Notes under the pieces: generated by a model | What the model saw: the letters and a program-made list of their open reading frames with translations, nothing else | What the model was told of the DNA's origin: nothing | Databases searched by the model: none | Program-made: the position numbers and the translations under genes | Source of the DNA: Planococcus donghaensis | GTDB taxonomy: Bacteria; Bacillota; Bacilli; Bacillales_A; Planococcaceae | Length of the DNA: 64,000 bases | Assembly: GCF_001687665.2 (NCBI RefSeq) | Contig: NZ_CP016543.2 | Location: 2,046,001-2,110,000, forward strand | Direction of reading: 5' to 3' | Shown here: positions 30,067 through 40,024 of the stretch, in pieces | How the letters are laid out: the number at the start of each line of letters is the position of its first letter | Numbering within the stretch: position 1 is the stretch's first letter

Positions 30067-31212
30067 TCATTTTAGCATTTTTTTAACGAATTTTCTTGTT
30101 TCAGCATCCACATGCAATATCGTTTCCAAATCTGGATTGGCTAAAACTTCGTGCTGATCCATTGCGCGCTCAATCATTTCCTCAATCTGCAAAAACGTAA
30201 TTTCTTCATTAAGGAATAAGGCAACAGCTTGTTCGTTCGCAGCATTTAAAACGGTAGTCATAGTGCCGCCAGCAATTCCAGCATCAAATGCTAATTGCAA
30301 TGCACGGAAACGTTTGTAGTCCATTTCTTTGAAATTCAATTGACCAATTTCAGCTAAATTTAAGCGTTTAGCTTCAGGACGCGGAAGGCGGTCAGGATAA
30401 GATAAAGCGTATTGAATTGGTACCCGCATATCTGGAGTCCCAAGTTGCGCCATCACACTTGTATCTTGGAATTCAACCATCGAATGAATAATGCTTTCAC
30501 GGTGAAGCACGACATCAATATCAGCATACGCAAAATCAAATAGTACATGCGCTTCGATAACTTCTAATCCTTTGTTGACCATAGTTGCGGAATCAATGGT
30601 GATTTTTGAGCCCATCGACCAGTTCGGGTGATTTAAAGCATCTTGTACCGTAACGTTTTTCAATTGTTCGCGTGTTAAGTCGCGGAAACTGCCCCCAGAA
30701 GCCGTTAAAATTAACCGGCTGGCTTGCTCTAGCTTTTCGCCATTTAGCGCTTGAAACAACGCAGAGTGTTCACTATCAACTGGTAGAATGTCAGCACCAT
30801 AATGTCTAGCGCTATCCATTACTAAATGGCCCGCCGTAACGAGCGTTTCTTTATTTGCAATCGCGATGGTGCGGCCAAGCTTGATTGCTTCTAATGTAGG
30901 CTCGAGTCCTACACTGCCAAGCACTGCATTAACAAGTACATCTGCATCGTACACAGCAATTTCGATTAAACCTTTAGCGCCACTCACAAATGACACACGC
31001 GGATATTCAGCTGCTAATGTTCTTGCATCTTCTAGTTGTTGAACACAAACAATTTCCGGTTTAAATTCCGCAATTAATTTGCGTGTAATGTCCATGTTTT
31101 TTCCAGCAGCAAATCCAACAAGTTTGAATTCATTCGGATGTTCCCGGATAATGTCAGCTGTTTGCACACCAATCGATCCTGTAGCACCCAGTAATATAAT
31201 TTTCTTAACCAT
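30067..31212 (-). CDS. dxr: 1-deoxy-D-xylulose 5-phosphate reductoisomerase
   Basis: Dxr makes 2-C-methyl-erythritol 4-phosphate, the first committed step of the MEP isoprenoid pathway. NADPH-binding [10 protein letters not shown] is at the N-terminus (residues 9-18). [10 protein letters not shown] and the metal/substrate region [13 protein letters not shown] are present. Length is 381. Here it lies between cdsA and rseP, so isoprenoid, undecaprenyl (uppS) and phospholipid (cdsA) steps share one operon. Confidence 0.97.
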   Translation of the reverse strand: MVKKIILLGATGSIGVQTADIIREHPNEFKLVGFAAGKNMDITRKLIAEFKPEIVCVQQLEDARTLAAEYPRVSFVSGAKGLIEIAVYDADVLVNAVLGSVGLEPTLEAIKLGRTIAIANKETLVTAGHLVMDSARHYGADILPVDSEHSALFQALNGEKLEQASRLILTASGGSFRDLTREQLKNVTVQDALNHPNWSMGSKITIDSATMVNKGLEVIEAHVLFDFAYADIDVVLHRESIIHSMVEFQDTSVMAQLGTPDMRVPIQYALSYPDRLPRPEAKRLNLAEIGQLNFKEMDYKRFRALQLAFDAGIAGGTMTTVLNAANEQAVALFLNEEITFLQIEEMIERAMDQHEVLANPDLETILHVDAETRKFVKKMLK

Positions 31213-31228
31213 TTAGCAATTTCCTCTC

Positions 31229-32020
31229 TTAGATGAAATGTAAAAAGTGAAGCAAAGGCATCACAAACAAAATACTGTCAAAACGATCCAATATTCCGCC
31301 ATGCCCCGGCAAAATCGTCCCTGAATCTTTCACGTTAAAATGACGTTTTAATGCAGACTCCACTAAATCTCCCATTTGGCCAAAGATGGAAGCGATGATT
31401 GTAACAATCGCGATTAAAAGAATCGGATGGTTTAAAGGAATAAAATAATTAAAAATCAAAGCAATTCCAATTGCCCAAATAATTCCCCCAACAAACCCTT
31501 CGATCGTTTTATTTGGTGAAATTTCGGGCCAAAGTTTTCGCTTTCCGATTTTACGACCTGTAAAATAAGCGCCTGAATCGGTAAACCACACGACTAATAA
31601 TGCAAATATTAAATAACTGAGACTTGCTTCACGTGTTTCAATAAAGTAAAAGAACCCAATTCCAACATATAACGTTCCTAATATCGCAAACGCCGCATCA
31701 TCAAAAGTAAAACTATTTTTCACAATTACTGTATGTATTAAAAGCAAAATGACAGCTAAAAAGGCAAATTCAATTTTTTCATAGCCAGTCCATTCAAATA
31801 CTTGCTGTGCCCATTGAGTTGGGAGCATAAATGCATAAAGCGCTATTAGAGAAATAAGGCCAGGAATACTCCGTAAGCTCCGGCCTTTCATCTTCAATAA
31901 TTCTTGCAAGGCTACAGTACCTAACATATAGACAAGTAATATAAACGGAATGCCTCCATAAATAACAAAAGGGATGAAAAAAGCCGCTGCAATAGCACCT
32001 GTTATAATCCGTTGTTTCAT
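31229..32020 (-). CDS. cdsA: Phosphatidate cytidylyltransferase
   Basis: CdsA makes CDP-diacylglycerol from phosphatidate and CTP at the membrane. It has 263 residues, about eight membrane segments and the CDP-DAG synthase signature with GDLVESALKRHFNVKD followed by PGHGGILDRFDS. The start overlaps the end of uppS by four bases. Confidence 0.96.
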   Translation of the reverse strand: MKQRIITGAIAAAFFIPFVIYGGIPFILLVYMLGTVALQELLKMKGRSLRSIPGLISLIALYAFMLPTQWAQQVFEWTGYEKIEFAFLAVILLLIHTVIVKNSFTFDDAAFAILGTLYVGIGFFYFIETREASLSYLIFALLVVWFTDSGAYFTGRKIGKRKLWPEISPNKTIEGFVGGIIWAIGIALIFNYFIPLNHPILLIAIVTIIASIFGQMGDLVESALKRHFNVKDSGTILPGHGGILDRFDSILFVMPLLHFLHFI

Positions 32021-32808
32021 TTCGCTTCGTCTCCTTTCAACCCTCCATACCGGCGATTACGATTTTGGTATATTTGAATCGCCTCAAGTAAGGAATCTTC
32101 ATTAAAGTCGGGCCACAAGGTTTCCGTAAACCAAAACTCGGTATAAGCCAATTGCCAAAGCATAAAATTACTTAAACGGACTTCACCACTAGTACGAATC
32201 AACAAATCCGGTTCAGGCAAGCCTTTTGTCATTAGCCCTCCCGTAATCAAGTCTTCGTTTATATCATCAAGCGTTAACGTACCTTCAGCTACTTGTGCTG
32301 CGATACCTTTAACTGCATCCACAATTTCTGCACGACTTCCATAATTTAATGCGAAATTTAATATAAGTCCTGTATTATTTTTAGTCGCTTCTTTTGCCTT
32401 AGTAATAGCTTTTAATGTATGTGCTGGTAAATTCTCATGATACCCCATCATTTCTACGCGTACATTTTCTTCGACTAATTCTGGTAAAAAGGTTGTTAAA
32501 AATTCTTCTGGCAAGCGCATCAAAAAATCCACTTCAATTTTTGGCCGTTTCCAGTTTTCTGTGGAAAATGCATACAAAGTTAATACACTTACCCCTAGTT
32601 CATTGGCAAGCTTTGTTACTTTGCGCACGGTCTTCATTCCTTCATGGTGTCCAGCTACTCTTGGCAATGAACGTTTTTTTGCCCAACGTCCATTTCCGTC
32701 CATAATAATTGCAATATGTGCTGGAACTTCTTCATTCGGAATCAAGCCTGAGCGACCTTTGTTTTCTATGACCATATCAGTATTTCTTTTTAATAGTTTA
32801 TTAAACAT
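32017..32808 (-). CDS. uppS: Undecaprenyl pyrophosphate synthase (isoprenyl transferase)
   Basis: UppS condenses eight isopentenyl units onto farnesyl pyrophosphate to make the C55 cell-wall lipid carrier. The catalytic Asp37 lies in IIMDGNGRWAKKR. FSTENWKRP and the late RTSGEVRLSNF are also typical. It has 263 residues. GGAGG is seven bases before ATG 32808. A TGATATGAT extended -10 at 32856-32851 may be its promoter, but no -35 is clear. Confidence 0.97.
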   Translation of the reverse strand: MFNKLLKRNTDMVIENKGRSGLIPNEEVPAHIAIIMDGNGRWAKKRSLPRVAGHHEGMKTVRKVTKLANELGVSVLTLYAFSTENWKRPKIEVDFLMRLPEEFLTTFLPELVEENVRVEMMGYHENLPAHTLKAITKAKEATKNNTGLILNFALNYGSRAEIVDAVKGIAAQVAEGTLTLDDINEDLITGGLMTKGLPEPDLLIRTSGEVRLSNFMLWQLAYTEFWFTETLWPDFNEDSLLEAIQIYQNRNRRYGGLKGDEAK

Positions 32809-32916
32809 AGTTAATCCTCCACCTATTACAAATCGGCATGTCTATTGCTTATCATATCAAAAAAAACAGCATTGTGCGCTTCTTTCAGAATAGAGCTGTA
32901 ATTTTTGGCATGAAAA

Positions 32917-32939
32917 AGCGTCCTGTTTAACAGGACGCT
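32917..32939 (-). terminator. Intrinsic terminator after frr
   Basis: AGCGTCCTG/CAGGACGCT hairpin with a 5-base loop, followed on the minus strand by TTTTTC. Confidence 0.9.
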
Positions 32940-32960
32940 CTACAAAAGATGAAGTTCGAT

Positions 32961-33518
32961 TTAAACTTCCATAATTCCTTTTTCTTTATCTTTGGCCATT
33001 TCATCGATTTTCGCAATGTTGTCATCTGTCAATTTCTGAACATCATCGGAATATCCACGTAAGTCATCAACTGTAATTTCACTTTTCTTCTCAAGTTTTT
33101 TAAACTCGTCATTTGCATCGCGACGAATATTGCGGATTCCAATTTTCGCTTCTTCAGCTTCTTTTTTCACTTGCTTAACGAGGTCTTTACGACGTTCTTC
33201 TGTTAAAGCTGGTACAGCTAAACGTATAACAGAACCATCGCTTGATGGACTTAAACCTAAGTCAGATTTAAGAATCGCTTTTTCGATATCTCCAAGAACC
33301 GATTTGTCATAAGGCTGGATCATAATCAAGCGAGCTTCTGGAACCGAAATTCCTGCTACTTGGTTTACTGGTGTTGGAGAACCGTAATAATCGATTGTCA
33401 ATTTATCCAAAATTGATGGCGTTGCACGACCAGCACGGATTCCTGCTAAATCGCGTGAAAAAGCTTGAATTGCATTATTCATTTTAGATTCGGTTTCATT
33501 CATTACTGATTTCGGCAT
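32961..33518 (-). CDS. frr: Ribosome recycling factor
   Basis: RRF splits the post-termination ribosome together with EF-G. It has 185 residues, the standard length, with [20 protein letters not shown] and the C-terminal helix region [20 protein letters not shown] in part. ATG overlaps the pyrH stop by one base (TAATG), and its RBS GAGGAG lies within the end of pyrH. Confidence 0.97.
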   Translation of the reverse strand: MPKSVMNETESKMNNAIQAFSRDLAGIRAGRATPSILDKLTIDYYGSPTPVNQVAGISVPEARLIMIQPYDKSVLGDIEKAILKSDLGLSPSSDGSVIRLAVPALTEERRKDLVKQVKKEAEEAKIGIRNIRRDANDEFKKLEKKSEITVDDLRGYSDDVQKLTDDNIAKIDEMAKDKEKGIMEV

Positions 33519-34243
33519 TATAATGTTCTCCTCACTACTGTACCGATTTTTTCTCCAAGTACAGCTCTTTTTATATTTCCTTTTTCCATAATAGAGAATA
33601 CTACGAGTGGGATATCATTGTCCATACAAAGTGTAGAAGCAGTTGAATCCATCACTTGCAAACCTTGTTGAATCACGTCGAAATAAGAAAGCTCTTCATA
33701 TTTCACAGCAGTCGAATCCGTCTTCGGATCAGCTGAGTACACACCATCAACATTGTTTTTCGCCATTAAGATGACATCGGCTTCAATTTCCGCCGCACGC
33801 AATGCTGCTGTTGTATCAGTTGAGAAGTAAGGATTTCCTGTACCTGCTGCAAAAATAACAACTCGTTTTTTCTCTAAATGACGAATGGCTCTTCTGCGGA
33901 TATATGGTTCAGCTACTTGGCGCATTTCGATAGATGACAGTACACGTGTTTCAACGTCCTGTTTTTCTAATGAATCTTGTAAAGCCAATGAGTTCATAAC
34001 TGTCGCCAACATGCCCATATAATCAGCAGTTGCGCGATCCATACCCATTTCAGAACCGACTTTACCTCTCCAAATGTTACCGCCGCCTACAACAACTGCG
34101 ACTTCTACTCCGAGTTCTACCACTTCTTTTACTTGGCTTGCTACTGATTTGATAATTTCAGGGGACAATCCGAAACCCTGTCCTCCTGCCATTGCTTCAC
34201 CACTTAGTTTTAATACAATGCGTTTATATTGCTGAACACTCAT
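33518..34243 (-). CDS. pyrH: Uridylate kinase
   Basis: PyrH phosphorylates UMP to UDP for nucleotide synthesis; it is hexameric and GTP-regulated. It has 241 residues of the amino-acid-kinase fold, with [11 protein letters not shown] at the N-terminus, VGGGNIWRG and [11 protein letters not shown]. Position tsf-pyrH-frr is the usual one. Confidence 0.97.
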   Translation of the reverse strand: MSVQQYKRIVLKLSGEAMAGGQGFGLSPEIIKSVASQVKEVVELGVEVAVVVGGGNIWRGKVGSEMGMDRATADYMGMLATVMNSLALQDSLEKQDVETRVLSSIEMRQVAEPYIRRRAIRHLEKKRVVIFAAGTGNPYFSTDTTAALRAAEIEADVILMAKNNVDGVYSADPKTDSTAVKYEELSYFDVIQQGLQVMDSTASTLCMDNDIPLVVFSIMEKGNIKRAVLGEKIGTVVRRTL

Positions 34244-34276
34244 CGGTACCCTCCGTTACACTTTTATTGAAAAATA

Positions 34277-34298
34277 GGGAACACATTCACGTGTTCCC
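34277..34298 (-). terminator. Intrinsic terminator after tsf
   Basis: GGGAACAC/GTGTTCCC hairpin with a 6-base loop, followed by TATTTTTC on the minus strand. Confidence 0.85.
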
Positions 34299-34324
34299 CA
34301 AGTTAAATCATATGATAAACGATC

Positions 34325-35209
34325 TTATTTTTTGTTAACTTGGCTCATAACTTCATCAGCAAAGTTGTCTTCACGTTTTTCGATTCCTTCTCCAACTTCG
34401 TAACGGATGAATTCTTTAACAGTTCCACCAGTAGAAGCTGCGAAATCACGAACTTTTTGGTCTGAGTTTTTAACGAATGCTTGGTCAAGCAAGCAAATGT
34501 CTTCGAAATATTTACCAAGACGGCCTTCAACCATTTTAGCAACGATTTTTTCAGGCTTGCCTTCGTTTAATGCTTGCTCAGTCAAAATTTTGCGCTCGTG
34601 CTCTACTTCATCAGCAGAAACTTCGTCACGAGAAATGTATTTAGGGTTTAAAGCAGCAATGTGCATAGCGATATCGCGCGCAGCATCTGAGTCAGTAGAG
34701 TTTTCAAGAACTACTAATACTGAAATTCTTCCGCCCATGTGTAGGTATGGTCCAAATGCATCTGCATCTGTTTTCGTACGGATTTCAAAACGACGCAAAG
34801 TGATTTTTTCACCAATTTTAGCGATAGCGTTTGAAATGTGGTCAGCAACTGTTAAACCGTTAGACATTGTAGAAGCGTTAGCTTCTTCAACTGTAGCTGG
34901 TTTAGTTGTGATCAAGTGCTCTCCTAATTCTGATACTAATGTTTGGAAGCCTTCGTTTTTCGCAACAAAGTCAGTTTCTGCGTTTACTTCGAAGATAATA
35001 GCTTCATTATCTTTTACAAGAATTGAAGTTGTTCCTTCAGCCGCAATACGGTCTGCTTTTTTAGATGCGCTTGAAAGACCTTTTTCACGTAGGAAATCGA
35101 TTGCTGCTTCCATATCACCGTCTGTTTGTACTAAAGCTTTTTTGCAATCCATCATACCTGCGCCTGTTTTTGCGCGTAATTCTTTTACCATTTGTGCTGT
35201 AACTGCCAT
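34325..35209 (-). CDS. tsf: Elongation factor Ts
   Basis: EF-Ts is the nucleotide-exchange factor for EF-Tu. It has 294 residues: an N-terminal UBA-like domain ([19 protein letters not shown]), then the core with [10 protein letters not shown], the contact site for EF-Tu. It lies downstream of rpsB after a hairpin that probably lowers its expression. Confidence 0.97.
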   Translation of the reverse strand: MAVTAQMVKELRAKTGAGMMDCKKALVQTDGDMEAAIDFLREKGLSSASKKADRIAAEGTTSILVKDNEAIIFEVNAETDFVAKNEGFQTLVSELGEHLITTKPATVEEANASTMSNGLTVADHISNAIAKIGEKITLRRFEIRTKTDADAFGPYLHMGGRISVLVVLENSTDSDAARDIAMHIAALNPKYISRDEVSADEVEHERKILTEQALNEGKPEKIVAKMVEGRLGKYFEDICLLDQAFVKNSDQKVRDFAASTGGTVKEFIRYEVGEGIEKREDNFADEVMSQVNKK

Positions 35210-35253
35210 GATTAAATTCCTCCTTCATAATTTGTAGCTATTTTCTCAAAAAA

Positions 35254-35285
35254 AGGTGATAAGAGGGGTTGGCCGCTTATCACCT
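35254..35285 (-). terminator. Hairpin between rpsB and tsf
   Basis: AGGTGATAAG/CTTATCACCT, a perfect 10-bp stem with a 12-base loop, followed by TTTTTTTG on the minus strand. It probably acts as a partial terminator in the rpsB-tsf operon. Confidence 0.88.
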
Positions 35286-35298
35286 GTGTAATCGTGAA

Positions 35299-36015
35299 TT
35301 ACTCAGCAGATTCAGCTTGAGTTTCTTCATCTTCTTCCGGTTTTGACTCAAGTAAAGCATCCGCCATTTTACCAGTTAACAATTTAACTGCGCGAATTGC
35401 ATCGTCGTTTGCAGGAATAACATAATCGATTTCATCTGGATCACAGTTAGTATCAACGATACCAACGATCGGGATGTTCAATTTCATTGCTTCTGCAACT
35501 GCAATGCGTTCTTTACGTGGGTCAACTACGAACATTACGTCCGGTAGTGAACTCATGTCACGGATACCGCCTAGGAATTTAACAAGACGTTCGTGTTGTT
35601 TTTTCAACTGAACAACTTCTTTTTTCGGTAGAACTTCAAAAGTTCCATCTTCTTCCATGCGTTCGATTTGTTTCAAACGGTTCACACGTTTTTGGATTGT
35701 ACCGAAGTTAGTAAGTGTTCCACCCAACCAACGTTGGTTGATGTAATAGTTACCAGAGCGTTCTGCTTCTTCTTTAATAGCGTCTTGAGCTTGTTTTTTC
35801 GTACCAACGAAAAGCACTTTTCCGCCTTCTTCGCCAACTTGTTTCATGAAGCTATAAGCTTCTTCCAGTTTGCGAACTGTTTTTTGTAGATCGATGATGT
35901 AGATACCGTTACGCTCCACGAAAATATATTTTTTCATTTTCGGGTTCCAACGACGAGTTTGGTGACCGAAGTGTACACCAGCTTCTAACAATTGTTTCAT
36001 TGAGATTACTGCCAT
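35299..36015 (-). CDS. rpsB: 30S ribosomal protein S2
   Basis: S2 is a late-binding 30S protein. It has 238 residues with the N-terminal [21 protein letters not shown] and the conserved [19 protein letters not shown], plus an acidic C-terminal tail ([14 protein letters not shown]). The start follows AGGAGG. Upstream are an extended -10 promoter and a structured leader of more than 100 bases. In B. subtilis a large flagellar operon separates it from codY; here it is only about 220 bases from codY. Confidence 0.97.
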   Translation of the reverse strand: MAVISMKQLLEAGVHFGHQTRRWNPKMKKYIFVERNGIYIIDLQKTVRKLEEAYSFMKQVGEEGGKVLFVGTKKQAQDAIKEEAERSGNYYINQRWLGGTLTNFGTIQKRVNRLKQIERMEEDGTFEVLPKKEVVQLKKQHERLVKFLGGIRDMSSLPDVMFVVDPRKERIAVAEAMKLNIPIVGIVDTNCDPDEIDYVIPANDDAIRAVKLLTGKMADALLESKPEEDEETQAESAE

Positions 36016-36125
36016 GATATGTTTCCTCCTGATAGGTTATTTTTTTCCCTCCGCATTTTTCTTCTCTGAACCGTCACCCATTTGGGCACCTACGACTCAA
36101 ATCGAAATGCGTGTGTATTTAACAC
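36016..36125 (-). promoter_or_regulatory. Structured rpsB leader, possible S2 autoregulatory RNA
   Basis: A long-range arm CGCATTT (36105-36111, minus reading) pairs with AAATGCG (36058-36052), enclosing a CCCA/TGGG hairpin and ending about 20 bases before the RBS. Such closed leaders are common for ribosomal protein genes. Regulation by S2 is inferred. Confidence 0.45.
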
Positions 36126-36133
36126 CATTTGAA

Positions 36134-36163
36134 ATTATATCACGCTACAGCTTAAGAACGCAA
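36134..36163 (-). promoter_or_regulatory. Sigma-A extended -10 promoter of rpsB
   Basis: Minus-strand TTGCGT (36163-36158), an 18-base spacer and consensus TATAAT (36139-36134), preceded by TGA to give an extended -10. Confidence 0.75.
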
Positions 36164-36196
36164 CAAGTTTCTACCAATTCGTCAAAATAGACAAAA

Positions 36197-36229
36197 GAAA
36201 AGATGCCGAAAAATTTCCGGCATCTTTTC
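36197..36229 (-). terminator. Intrinsic terminator after codY
   Basis: GAAAAGATGCCG/CGGCATCTTTTC, a 12-bp stem, with TTTTGTC after it on the minus strand. Confidence 0.88.
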
Positions 36230-36238
36230 AAAACAACA

Positions 36239-37018
36239 TTAGTTCATTTTTAATTGTTCAAGTTCTGCAAGGAATTTTGTGTTTAATACTTTAATGTATG
36301 TCCCTTTCATTCCTAGAGAACGTGATTCGATAACGCCAGCACTTTCAAGTTTACGAAGTGCATTAACGATTACTGAACGAGTAATACCTACACGGTCAGC
36401 AATTTTAGATGCAACTAGTAATCCTTCGTTGCCATCTAATTCTTCGAAAATGTGCTCAATTGCTTCAAGTTCACTGTATGAAAGTGAAGAAATCGCCATT
36501 TGAACAACTGCTTTACTACGTGCTTCCTCTTCAATGCGGTCACCTTTTTCGCGAAGGATTTCCATCCCTACTACTGTTGCACCGTATTCTCCAAGAATTA
36601 AATCATCATCGTGGAATTCTGCTTCTACACGACCAAGAAGCAATGTTCCAAGACGCTCACCGCCACCGTTAATTGGCACGATTGTTGTAAGACCATCTTT
36701 GAACAACTCACGCTCTTCAACTGGGAAGATCGTATGTTCACTGTTTACGTCCAAGTTTTCAGTTGTTTCAGTGATGTTTGAAAGTTTTTGAGTATACTCA
36801 GCTGGGAACTGACGATCTTCAAGCATACCTTTCATACGTTCGTTTTCGATTTGTTGGTTAATTGCATAACCCAACACTTTACCTTTACGGCTTACTACGA
36901 ACGCGTTACATTCAATAACTTCGCTCAAAGTTTCAGCCATATCTTTAAAGTTTACTTTTTTTCCGCCTGCTGCTTCCAGCATCGAGTTAATTCGTCTTGT
37001 TTTTCCTAATAAATTCAT
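36239..37018 (-). CDS. codY: Global nutritional regulator CodY
   Basis: CodY is a GTP- and branched-chain-amino-acid-sensing repressor of starvation genes. It has 259 residues: an N-terminal GAF sensor (1-155; GRKGKVL-like [16 protein letters not shown]) and a C-terminal winged helix with the recognition motif [26 protein letters not shown] in part (near 200-225). In B. subtilis it also represses nup genes, which are at the other end of this window. Start ATG follows AGGAGG. I see no convincing CodY box upstream. Confidence 0.97.
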   Translation of the reverse strand: MNLLGKTRRINSMLEAAGGKKVNFKDMAETLSEVIECNAFVVSRKGKVLGYAINQQIENERMKGMLEDRQFPAEYTQKLSNITETTENLDVNSEHTIFPVEERELFKDGLTTIVPINGGGERLGTLLLGRVEAEFHDDDLILGEYGATVVGMEILREKGDRIEEEARSKAVVQMAISSLSYSELEAIEHIFEELDGNEGLLVASKIADRVGITRSVIVNALRKLESAGVIESRSLGMKGTYIKVLNTKFLAELEQLKMN

Positions 37019-37104
37019 TTAAATGAACCTCCTACAGTATTCGTACCCTATTTATTCAATATTCTAAAGGTTTTTACACCTTAATGAAACTATTACGCCT
37101 TGTT

Positions 37105-38502
37105 TTACAGAATAAATTGTGACAAATCTTTATTTTTTGCCACATTTTCGAGTTTTTCGTTCACATATTGGACAGTAATGTCAATTTGCGCTGGAGAAAT
37201 CTCGGAAGCTTCAAAAGACAAATCTTCCAAAAGGCGCTCCAGGATGGTATGCAGCCTGCGCGCACCGATGTTATCTGTGTCTTGATTTACTTCGTATGCA
37301 ATTTCTGCAAGTCTGATTATTGAGGCATCACTGAAGTGTACCACAATTCCCTCTGTTTCGAGAAGGGCTTTATACTGATTTATCAAAGAATGTTTTGGTT
37401 CTGTTAATATTTTTACAAAATCTTCAACTTCTAGCTTTTGCAATTCTACTCGAATTGGAAAGCGGCCCTGCAACTCTGGGATTAAATCAGATGGTTTCGA
37501 CATATGAAATGCACCGGCAGCAACAAACAGCATATAATCTGTTTTGACTGCTCCATATTTTGTCGAAACAGTAGATCCTTCAACAATTGGTAAAATGTCT
37601 CGCTGTACACCTTCTCTTGATACATCGGCAGATGACGAATTGCTTTTACTCGCTATTTTATCCATCTCATCAATAAAGATAATGCCATGCTGTTCAGCAC
37701 GTTCAATTGCTTCCATTCCCACTTCTTCATCGTCTACTAACTTAGCTGCTTCTTCTGTTGTCAATACACGTCGAGCTTCTTTCACACGTAAACGGCGTTT
37801 TTTCTTTTTCTTTGGCATAAGAGAAGAAAATGCATCTTGCATATTTGCCCCCATTTGTTCCATTCCCGAACCTTGTAGAGCATCAAACATAGAAAGTGAG
37901 TTTTCAACCACTTCAACGGTTACCCATTCTTCTTCTAACTTTCCTGCTTTTAAGTCAGCAGCGATTTCTCTTCTTTTCACTCGGACTTCAACCTCTGCAG
38001 TTGGTTCTTCATCTTCCTGATCAAGTTTTTGTCCAAAAAGCATTTCTAGCGGATTTTGGTTTGTTTGTTTTTTGCGCATAGAAGGTGCTAATAATTTAAC
38101 GATTCGTTCGTTAGCTGCTGTTTCTGCTTGGAATTTAACTGCTTCGTATTTTTCTTCTTTGACGATCCGCACCGATGCTTCTACTAAATCACGCACCATC
38201 GATTCAACATCACGACCGACATAACCAACTTCAGTAAACTTTGTTGCTTCAACTTTTATAAATGGCGCACCCGTTAATTTCGCAATACGACGAGCAATTT
38301 CTGTTTTTCCGACCCCAGTCGGACCAATCATTAAAATATTTTTAGGAATTACTTCACCGCGCATTTCTTCGTCCAACCGACTTCTACGGTAGCGATTTCG
38401 CAATGCAATCGCAATGGAACGCTTCGCATCTTTTTGACCAACAATGTATCGATCTAAATGGTTTGTAATTTGTCTTGGCGTTAAATCCGTCTGGTTTTTC
38501 AT
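37105..38502 (-). CDS. hslU: HslU/ClpY ATPase subunit of the HslUV protease
   Basis: This AAA+ unfoldase feeds substrates to HslV. Landmarks: Walker [14 protein letters not shown] near residue 60, the I-domain (about 110-240, with a KKKKKRR tract), Walker [14 protein letters not shown], sensor GRFPIRVEL, and the C-terminal tail that inserts into HslV (ends DLSQFIL). It has 465 residues. Start overlaps the hslV stop by one base. Confidence 0.96.
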   Translation of the reverse strand: MKNQTDLTPRQITNHLDRYIVGQKDAKRSIAIALRNRYRRSRLDEEMRGEVIPKNILMIGPTGVGKTEIARRIAKLTGAPFIKVEATKFTEVGYVGRDVESMVRDLVEASVRIVKEEKYEAVKFQAETAANERIVKLLAPSMRKKQTNQNPLEMLFGQKLDQEDEEPTAEVEVRVKRREIAADLKAGKLEEEWVTVEVVENSLSMFDALQGSGMEQMGANMQDAFSSLMPKKKKKRRLRVKEARRVLTTEEAAKLVDDEEVGMEAIERAEQHGIIFIDEMDKIASKSNSSSADVSREGVQRDILPIVEGSTVSTKYGAVKTDYMLFVAAGAFHMSKPSDLIPELQGRFPIRVELQKLEVEDFVKILTEPKHSLINQYKALLETEGIVVHFSDASIIRLAEIAYEVNQDTDNIGARRLHTILERLLEDLSFEASEISPAQIDITVQYVNEKLENVAKNKDLSQFIL

Positions 38503-39047
38503 TAGGACAATTCCTCCACAACAATTTGGTGATTAGTATAGACACAAATATCTGCTGCAGTTTCTAAAGCTGATTTCGCAATTTCTGCTGCTGTAAAATG
38601 ATCTCCAGCAAATTTTTTCAGTGCACGTCCAGCTGCTAATGCATAGTTACCACCAGAGCCAATCGCTAATATGCCATCATCCGGCTCAATCACTTCGCCA
38701 GTTCCCGATACTAACAATAGTTCATCTTTGTTCATAATAATAAGCATGGCTTCTAATTGGCGTAGCATTTTGTCTCCACGCCATTGCTTAGCTAGTTCTA
38801 CAGCTGCTCTTTGAAGATTGCCGTTATACTCCGTTAACTTTCCTTCAAACATTTCAAACAGTGTAAAAGCATCTGCAACGGACCCTGCGAACCCCGTCAA
38901 TACTTGCCCATTATATAATTTACGCACTTTTCTTGCTGTATGCTTCATTACGACAGCATTACCAAATGTAACTTGACCATCACCTGACATTGCACATTGA
39001 CCGTTATGTCGAACTGCAAATATTGTGGTTGCATGAAATTCTTGCAT
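38502..39047 (-). CDS. hslV: HslV/ClpQ protease subunit
   Basis: HslV is the proteasome-like peptidase ring of HslUV (181 residues). GDGQVTFG and [13 protein letters not shown] are family motifs. In B. subtilis ClpQ the mature N-terminal serine is the nucleophile (MSSFHATT). Here the start reads MQEFHATT, so no serine follows Met1; the conserved Thr7-Thr8 pair aligns with the catalytic Thr of other HslV proteins. The ATG at 39047 has AGGGG nine bases upstream, and no other start fits. How the active N-terminus is made is an open point. Confidence 0.95.
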   Translation of the reverse strand: MQEFHATTIFAVRHNGQCAMSGDGQVTFGNAVVMKHTARKVRKLYNGQVLTGFAGSVADAFTLFEMFEGKLTEYNGNLQRAAVELAKQWRGDKMLRQLEAMLIIMNKDELLLVSGTGEVIEPDDGILAIGSGGNYALAAGRALKKFAGDHFTAAEIAKSALETAADICVYTNHQIVVEELS

Positions 39048-39063
39048 TGTAAAATGCCCCTTT

Positions 39064-39957
39064 CTAAGCTCGTGGATGTGAATTCAAATACGTATTTCGT
39101 AAATGTTCTTTTGTGACGTGTGTATATACTTGGGTGGAACTTAAATGAGAGTGCCCCAATAATTCCTGCACAGTCCGAATATCGGCCCCGTTATTAATCA
39201 GGTGCGTTGCAAATGTATGGCGAATCATATGCGGATAAATAGAAGAATTGACCGAAGCCTTTTTCATGCATTCACTTAAAATATGGCGAATGCCACGATC
39301 CGTAACGACCTCACCACGACTATTAACGAATAAATAATCATGATCTTGTTTCTTCATCAGTTTAGGACGTGCGTCTTCGAGATAATGTTCCAACGCATCT
39401 TGTGCAAACTGACCATAAGGAATATAGCGTTCTTTCCTTCCTTTTCCCATCACTTTCACAATTTGCATCGTTTGATCTAAATCATTCAATCGAATAGAAA
39501 CACATTCGCTAACTCGCATGCCCGTTGCATAGAGTAATTCAAGCAACGCTGTATTACGAACCGACAATTTGTCTTCACCTTGAACCGACTTAAAAAGCTG
39601 CGCTAGTTCTTCTTCATAAAAAAATTGCGGCAGTCGTTCTTCTTTTTTAGGATGATATAGTGATCTAAATGCAGCTTCGTCTAAGCCGTACTCCCGATTG
39701 GCATAACGGAAAAACGATCGAATGGCAGAGATTTTTCTAGAAACTGTTGTTCTTGATAACTTAGCATCATATAATTTCGTAACATAATTTCTAGCATGTA
39801 TATATTCGACTTCTTGTATGTCTGGCACACCTTCAGCATTTAGAAACAGAAAAAAATCCGCCAAATCATGTTCATAATGGTGGACGGTATGTGTAGAATA
39901 ATTTTTCTCCAGTTGGATATAACTCATAAAAGATTCCAGCATCTTTTCTTTCTTCAT
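39064..39957 (-). CDS. xerC: Tyrosine recombinase XerC/CodV
   Basis: XerC works with XerD at dif to resolve chromosome dimers. It has 297 residues with an N-terminal SAM-like DNA-binding domain (1-95) and a catalytic domain with ATGMRVSE (Arg), [11 protein letters not shown] (His-x-x-Arg), the [15 protein letters not shown] segment with a His and the nucleophilic Tyr. Position xerC-hslV-hslU-codY is the cod operon of B. subtilis (codVWXY). ATG at 39957 follows GGTGGAG; an upstream in-frame start at 39978 is inferior. Confidence 0.95.
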   Translation of the reverse strand: MKKEKMLESFMSYIQLEKNYSTHTVHHYEHDLADFFLFLNAEGVPDIQEVEYIHARNYVTKLYDAKLSRTTVSRKISAIRSFFRYANREYGLDEAAFRSLYHPKKEERLPQFFYEEELAQLFKSVQGEDKLSVRNTALLELLYATGMRVSECVSIRLNDLDQTMQIVKVMGKGRKERYIPYGQFAQDALEHYLEDARPKLMKKQDHDYLFVNSRGEVVTDRGIRHILSECMKKASVNSSIYPHMIRHTFATHLINNGADIRTVQELLGHSHLSSTQVYTHVTKEHLRNTYLNSHPRA

Positions 39958-39982
39958 ACGCGCTCCACCTTTCAGCAAATAG

Positions 39983-40019
39983 AAAAGCCTCTAAATTATA
40001 ACAACATTTAGAGGCTTTT
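39983..40019 (-). terminator. Intrinsic terminator after trmFO
   Basis: AAAAGCCTCTAAAT/ATTTAGAGGCTTTT, a perfect 14-bp stem with a 9-base loop and U-rich 3' arm. Confidence 0.9.
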
Positions 40020-40024
40020 ATCAA

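Noticed and set aside
34407..35237. Long open frame on the plus strand opposite tsf (276 codons)
   Set aside because: It is the antisense shadow of tsf, a highly conserved gene, and has no RBS or recognisable protein content.
37019..37104. Possible CodY box or promoter upstream of codY
   Set aside because: The A/T-rich sequence has only loose similarity to AATTTTCWGAAAATT and a -35/-10 pair with poor match.
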